This document shows positions 33,663 through 37,020 of a stretch of 37,020 nucleotides of DNA, piece by piece. The stretch lies in NCBI GenBank assembly GCA_022566355.1, contig JADFJB010000033.1:1-37020 (forward strand), given 5' to 3'. The position numbers and the translations under genes were made by a program. This stretch comes from a candidate division KSB1 bacterium. GTDB lineage: Bacteria > Zhuqueibacterota > JdFR-76 > DREG01. The notes beneath the pieces are model-generated. The model was not told where the DNA came from. It made no database searches and saw only the letters and a program-made list of their open reading frames with translations. Numbering within the stretch: the stretch's first letter is position 1; each line of letters starts with the position of its first letter.

Positions 33663-33970
33663 AAAGATAAACTTCATAACGCAGCTCAAGGCTACAAAAA
33701 ATATACTTGAACTAATCTAATCTAGATGTTCATTTTTAGACAGGATAAACAGGATTATCAGGATAAAAATCCAGTATATCTTGTTAATCCTGTCAAAAAA
33801 GAAAAAACAGCTATTAAAAGTTTGTTCAAAAAACAAAGTTTTTGGCTATAATAGCATAAGTTCCATATACACCAAATCTTAACAAATACAACATTATTTC
33901 GATTTATTAGTTTGCTTTTTTAAGAAGATCAGTTTTGAACTTCACAAGAAAAGATAAATGAGGAGGTGAA
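33663..33970. other. Intergenic region between metH and the P1 peptidase gene
   Basis: 308 bases with no gene. An inverted repeat at 33739-33794 is the only clear structure. The rest is AT-rich and should hold the peptidase promoter. Confidence 0.65.
33739..33794. repeat. Imperfect inverted repeat downstream of metH
   Basis: GACAGGATAAACAGGAT (33739-33755) is complementary, with two mismatches, to ATCTTGTTAATCCTGTC (33778-33794). Internal AGGAT units repeat every nine to ten bases. The motif is of a type I recall between genes in many unrelated bacteria. It could serve as a terminator for metH, since A-rich rather than T-rich DNA follows only on this strand. Confidence 0.7.
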
Positions 33971-35095
33971 ATGCAAAAGATTAGTGCATTTTTTATCTGC
34001 GTTTTTGTATTAGTGTCAGTTAGTATTTTTGCAGCCGAAGATCGACCTCGGATCCGTGATGCAGGCATTAAAATTGGCATACTGCAGGTGGGAAAATGGA
34101 ATGCCATCACGGATGTAGCGGGGGTAAAAGTTGGCCATAAAACAGTGTGGAAAGGGGACGGTATTCGCACTGGAGTGACTGTTATTTTACCTCACGATGG
34201 GAATTTGTTTCGTGAGAAAGTCCCTGCTGCAATTCATGTCGGAAATGGATTTGGCAAACTGTTGGGTGTCATTCAAGTGAGAGAGCTGGGTGAGATAGAA
34301 AGTCCCATCGCACTAACCAATACGTTAAATGTATTTCAAGTCGCAGATGCTTTAGTGGATTATACCTTAAATCTTCCAGGCAATGAAAATGTTCGATCCT
34401 TCAACCCGGTAGTGGGTGAGACCAATGATGGCAGGTTAAACAATATCCGCATCAGGCCGGTCGCCAGGGAAGATGTCTTTGAAGCAATCGAAGCAGCAAA
34501 AGACGGCCCGGTAGAGGAAGGGAATGTCGGAGCCGGAACCGGGACAGTTTGTTTTGGATTCAAAGGCGGCATCGGTACTTCTTCCAGGGTAATTCCGGAG
34601 CAAAGAGGTGGTTATACTGTTGGTGTACTCGTTCAAACAAACTTTGGCGGGATTTTACGGATCAACGGTGTCCCGGTCGGTCAAAGGCTGAATCAATTTT
34701 ATATGCAAGGTGAAAGACAAGAAAACGGCTCTTGTGCGATTGTAGTTGCCACAGACGCTCCCTTAACTTCGAGAAATTTACAGAGATTGGCCAAACGCGC
34801 ATTGTTGGGAATTGCCCGAACCGGTGGATTTATGAGCAATGGCAGTGGAGACTATGTGATTGCTTTTAGTACTTATCGTGAAAATCGAAATGAAATTGAT
34901 AAAAGAGAATTCGTCAAAAAATTTGATAAACTGAATAATAACCGCATGAGCCCTTTATTCCTTGCCGTTGTGGAAGCAACCGAAGAAGCGATTTATAATT
35001 CGCTTTTTAAAGCAGAGACTTTAACCGGTATTAATGGCAGAACCGTCGAAGCATTGCCGTTGGATAAAGTGATCCCATGGCTCAAGGAGGAATGA
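33971..35095 (+). CDS. Secreted P1-family peptidase (DmpA/BapA-like aminopeptidase)
   Basis: 374 residues with a signal peptide (cleavage near IFAA, residue 22). The family self-cleaves before a serine that becomes the N-terminal nucleophile. Here the conserved NGSCAIVVATDAPL places that serine at 253. NAITDVAGVKVGHKTV near the start, GAGTGTVCFGFKGGIGTSSR (188-206) and the late NGSGDYVIAFST are further signatures. Such enzymes release N-terminal D- or beta-amino acids from peptides or amides. A strong AGGAGG precedes the ATG. Export implies a periplasmic or extracellular role. Confidence 0.92.
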   Translation: MQKISAFFICVFVLVSVSIFAAEDRPRIRDAGIKIGILQVGKWNAITDVAGVKVGHKTVWKGDGIRTGVTVILPHDGNLFREKVPAAIHVGNGFGKLLGVIQVRELGEIESPIALTNTLNVFQVADALVDYTLNLPGNENVRSFNPVVGETNDGRLNNIRIRPVAREDVFEAIEAAKDGPVEEGNVGAGTGTVCFGFKGGIGTSSRVIPEQRGGYTVGVLVQTNFGGILRINGVPVGQRLNQFYMQGERQENGSCAIVVATDAPLTSRNLQRLAKRALLGIARTGGFMSNGSGDYVIAFSTYRENRNEIDKREFVKKFDKLNNNRMSPLFLAVVEATEEAIYNSLFKAETLTGINGRTVEALPLDKVIPWLKEE

Positions 35096-35137
35096 ATGAT
35101 TAAGCTAGTTCGTCTCCTTTTTTCCAAAAAACGAACA

Positions 35138-35206
35138 AGATTCTTCAAGAATGACAAACCCCAATCTTCGCGCAAATTGTCACTTTTTGTCATTCAGAAT
35201 GAATCT
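35138..35206. repeat. Imperfect inverted repeat of REP type
   Basis: The left arm 35138-35158 (AGATTC then GAATGACAAA) is complementary to the right arm 35186-35206 (TTTGTCATTC then GAATCT), with a short central mismatch. It lies between the peptidase and the oxidoreductase genes. It shares the TGACA-AGAT theme with the element at 23372-23462. Confidence 0.65.
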
Positions 35207-35344
35207 ATTCGAATATAAGTAAGATCTTGCAAAATTATATATGATCTCGTCATTCATGGCTTTCGCCATTGTCTGTAAACAAAAGAATTCATACTTTAAC
35301 CAGTTCTAATATTTAAAAAGGTTTTTGCGAGATAAAAGATCAAA

Positions 35345-36358
35345 ATGACTAAAATAAAATTTGGACAAATAGGCGTTGGGAATTGGGGCAAGAATTTATT
35401 ACGGAACTTTGACAACCATCCGGACACAAATTTAATAGCAGTATCAGATGTTTCTAAGGAAATATTAGCGGCTGTTGGACGACAATATCCCTCCGTTCAA
35501 TTGTTGGAAAATGCCCAAAACCTGATTCAACACCCAGAGACTGAAGCCGTGATTATTGCAACGGAACCGGTCACTCATTACAAATTTGCACTTGAGGCGC
35601 TTAAAGCAGGCAAACATGTATTCGTTGAAAAACCGATGACCCTTGTCCCAAAAGAAAGTGAATCTCTGGTTGAACTTGCAAAAAAGAATAATCGAATCCT
35701 GATGGTGGGGCATATTTTGGAATATCATCCAGCATACCGGAAGGCAAAGGAATTAATGGATTCCGGCGAGCTTGGGGCTGTTCATTACATGTATTCTACC
35801 CGGGTTAACCTTGGAATTATTCGAAAAGACGAAAATGCTCTTTGGAGTTTAGCACCGCATGATATTTCAATCGCACTGATGTTTATGCAGAATCTTCCTA
35901 TTCAGGTAGCCTGCACCGGCCAATCTTTTTTGCAACCTGGAATAGAGGATGTGGTTTTTCTTACTATGCATTTTTCCCATCAACGAATGGCTCATGTTCA
36001 TTGTAGTTGGTTGGATCCACACAAAGTACGTAAATTGACTGTCGTTGGATCGAAAAAAATGGTTGTTGTGGATGACATGGAAGCGAATGAGAAGGTTCGT
36101 ATTTATGACAAGGGTGTGGAAAAGAAACCCAAATATGCCAACTACTCTGAAATGCTAACATTACGGAACGGTGATATCCAAATTCCCCGTTTGGAAATGA
36201 AGGAGCCGCTTCGTTTGGAATGCGACCAATTTATTAAAAGTATCCGATCAGGGAAAAACCCACCCAGCGATGGAAAAGATGGTCACATGGTTGTAAAAAT
36301 ATTAGCGGCTGCAGACAAATCTTTGAAAAATGGTGGGAAACCAATAAAAATATCTTGA
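35345..36358 (+). CDS. Gfo/Idh/MocA-family oxidoreductase
   Basis: 337 residues. The Rossmann motif GQIGVGNWGKN is at 7-17, and FVEKPMT with the catalytic-site EKP at 95-97. A C-terminal alpha/beta domain follows (VHYMYSTRVNLGIIRKDENALWSLAPHDISIAL). This subgroup commonly oxidises or reduces nucleotide sugars, such as UDP-N-acetylglucosamine derivatives, for surface polysaccharides. The next gene is a hexapeptide acyltransferase 15 bases downstream, which supports a sugar-modification role. The exact substrate cannot be read from the sequence. Confidence 0.9.
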   Translation: MTKIKFGQIGVGNWGKNLLRNFDNHPDTNLIAVSDVSKEILAAVGRQYPSVQLLENAQNLIQHPETEAVIIATEPVTHYKFALEALKAGKHVFVEKPMTLVPKESESLVELAKKNNRILMVGHILEYHPAYRKAKELMDSGELGAVHYMYSTRVNLGIIRKDENALWSLAPHDISIALMFMQNLPIQVACTGQSFLQPGIEDVVFLTMHFSHQRMAHVHCSWLDPHKVRKLTVVGSKKMVVVDDMEANEKVRIYDKGVEKKPKYANYSEMLTLRNGDIQIPRLEMKEPLRLECDQFIKSIRSGKNPPSDGKDGHMVVKILAAADKSLKNGGKPIKIS

Positions 36359-36373
36359 GAAAGTCGAATTCAA

Positions 36374-37020
36374 ATGGATCAAAAAATTAGCAAATCTGCT
36401 AAGATAGGCAGCAACGTTCAACTCGGTTCTTATTCTGTTATTCATGATGAAGTAATCATTGGTGATGATTGTGTAATCGGATCTCATGTGGTCATTCATG
36501 CCGGTTCCAAAATCGGCAGTGGAGTTCGTATTGATGACCAAACCGTCATTGGCAAGCAGCCGATGCGAGCTAAACGCAGTATTTTCAAAACCGAACAGAA
36601 ATTAGCGCCACCGGAAATTGGCGATTCATGTTTGATTGGCACCGGAGTTGTTCTTTATGCCGGGTGTGATTTAGCAGCCAATATCCTTATTGCCGATTCT
36701 GCCGTGGTTCGCGAAAATGTGACGGTTGGTGAATTTACCATCGTTGGCCGCGGCGTAACGATTGAGAATTTAACCAAAATCGGCAAGAAGTGCAAATTGG
36801 AAACCGGTTGTTACATAACGGCTTATTCGGAAATTGAGGATTACTGCTTCATTGCGCCTAATGTGACCACATCCAACGATAATTTTCTAGGCCGCACGGA
36901 AGAGAGATTTAAGCATTTCAAAGGAGTTACGGTTCGAAGGGGTGGTAGAATCGGAGCTGGCGCAGTTATTCTACCAGGCATCGAGATCGGTGCCGATGCA
37001 GTAGTAGCAGCTGGCTCTGT
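36374..37020 (+). CDS. Hexapeptide-repeat acyltransferase (partial, runs off the end)
   Basis: An open frame of 215 codons with no stop before the window edge. Left-handed beta-helix hexapeptide repeats are continuous: AKIGSNVQLGSYSVIHDEV, VIIGDDCVIGSHVVIHAGSKIG, then EIGDSCLIGTGVVLYAGC, and finally RIGAGAVILPGIEIGADAVVAAGS. Such proteins are acyl-CoA-dependent N- or O-acetyltransferases acting on sugars. Together with the preceding Gfo/Idh/MocA enzyme this looks like the start of a nucleotide-sugar or O-antigen gene set continuing beyond the window. Confidence 0.87.
   Translation, partial: MDQKISKSAKIGSNVQLGSYSVIHDEVIIGDDCVIGSHVVIHAGSKIGSGVRIDDQTVIGKQPMRAKRSIFKTEQKLAPPEIGDSCLIGTGVVLYAGCDLAANILIADSAVVRENVTVGEFTIVGRGVTIENLTKIGKKCKLETGCYITAYSEIEDYCFIAPNVTTSNDNFLGRTEERFKHFKGVTVRRGGRIGAGAVILPGIEIGADAVVAAGS

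Overview
This is an AT-rich window (roughly 40% G+C by eye) from a Gram-negative bacterium. It has many signal-peptide outer-membrane barrels and Omp85/POTRA proteins, bacterial ribosomal and translation genes, and good TTGACA-type promoters. A pyruvoyl-dependent arginine decarboxylase paired with agmatinase, together with very large unassigned barrels, fits an uncultured FCB-group lineage (Calditrichota/KSB1-like). That placement is inference; no rRNA is present to confirm it.

Layout. 1-4734: pyrimidine genes pyrR-pyrB-pyrC behind a textbook PyrR-binding RNA attenuator, followed with little spacing by pdaD and then speB (arginine to agmatine to putrescine). 5078-8784: translation block rplM-rpsI-rpsB-tsf-pyrH-frr, in which pyrH has no canonical start codon and probably begins at AUC. 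8886-13472: lipB, trxB, a lipoyl-bearing 2-oxoacid dehydrogenase E2 and lipA, so lipoate attachment and synthesis flank a lipoylated enzyme. 13473-16869: a decayed HEAT-repeat gene tail, a lipoprotein acetamidase/formamidase and two paralogous small outer-membrane barrels. 17036-26285: an envelope cluster with an NHL propeller, a 1142-residue unassigned outer-membrane protein and three Omp85-type proteins, followed by rsmE. 27230-29685: an accessory island with a PIN toxin and its small antitoxin, a DUF2442 protein, an orphan antitoxin with a beheaded toxin, and a MntA/HepT (nucleotidyltransferase/HEPN) pair. 29982-33662: full-length cobalamin-dependent metH. 33971-37020: a secreted P1-family (DmpA/BapA) peptidase, a Gfo/Idh/MocA oxidoreductase and a hexapeptide-repeat acyltransferase that runs off the end.

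The intergenic DNA is unusually structured. It holds an exact 37-bp repeat 16 kb apart (positions 1 and 16096), several unrelated REP-like palindromes (one lies at the very start of a coding region), a ~100-bp leader sequence duplicated on both sides of the MntA/HepT module, and a 610-bp stretch of degenerate hairpins downstream of lipB.

The items most worth follow-up are the envelope cluster with the unassigned barrel, the non-canonical pyrH start, the complete pyr attenuator with an embedded four-codon ORF, the composite toxin-antitoxin island, and the 37-bp dispersed element.
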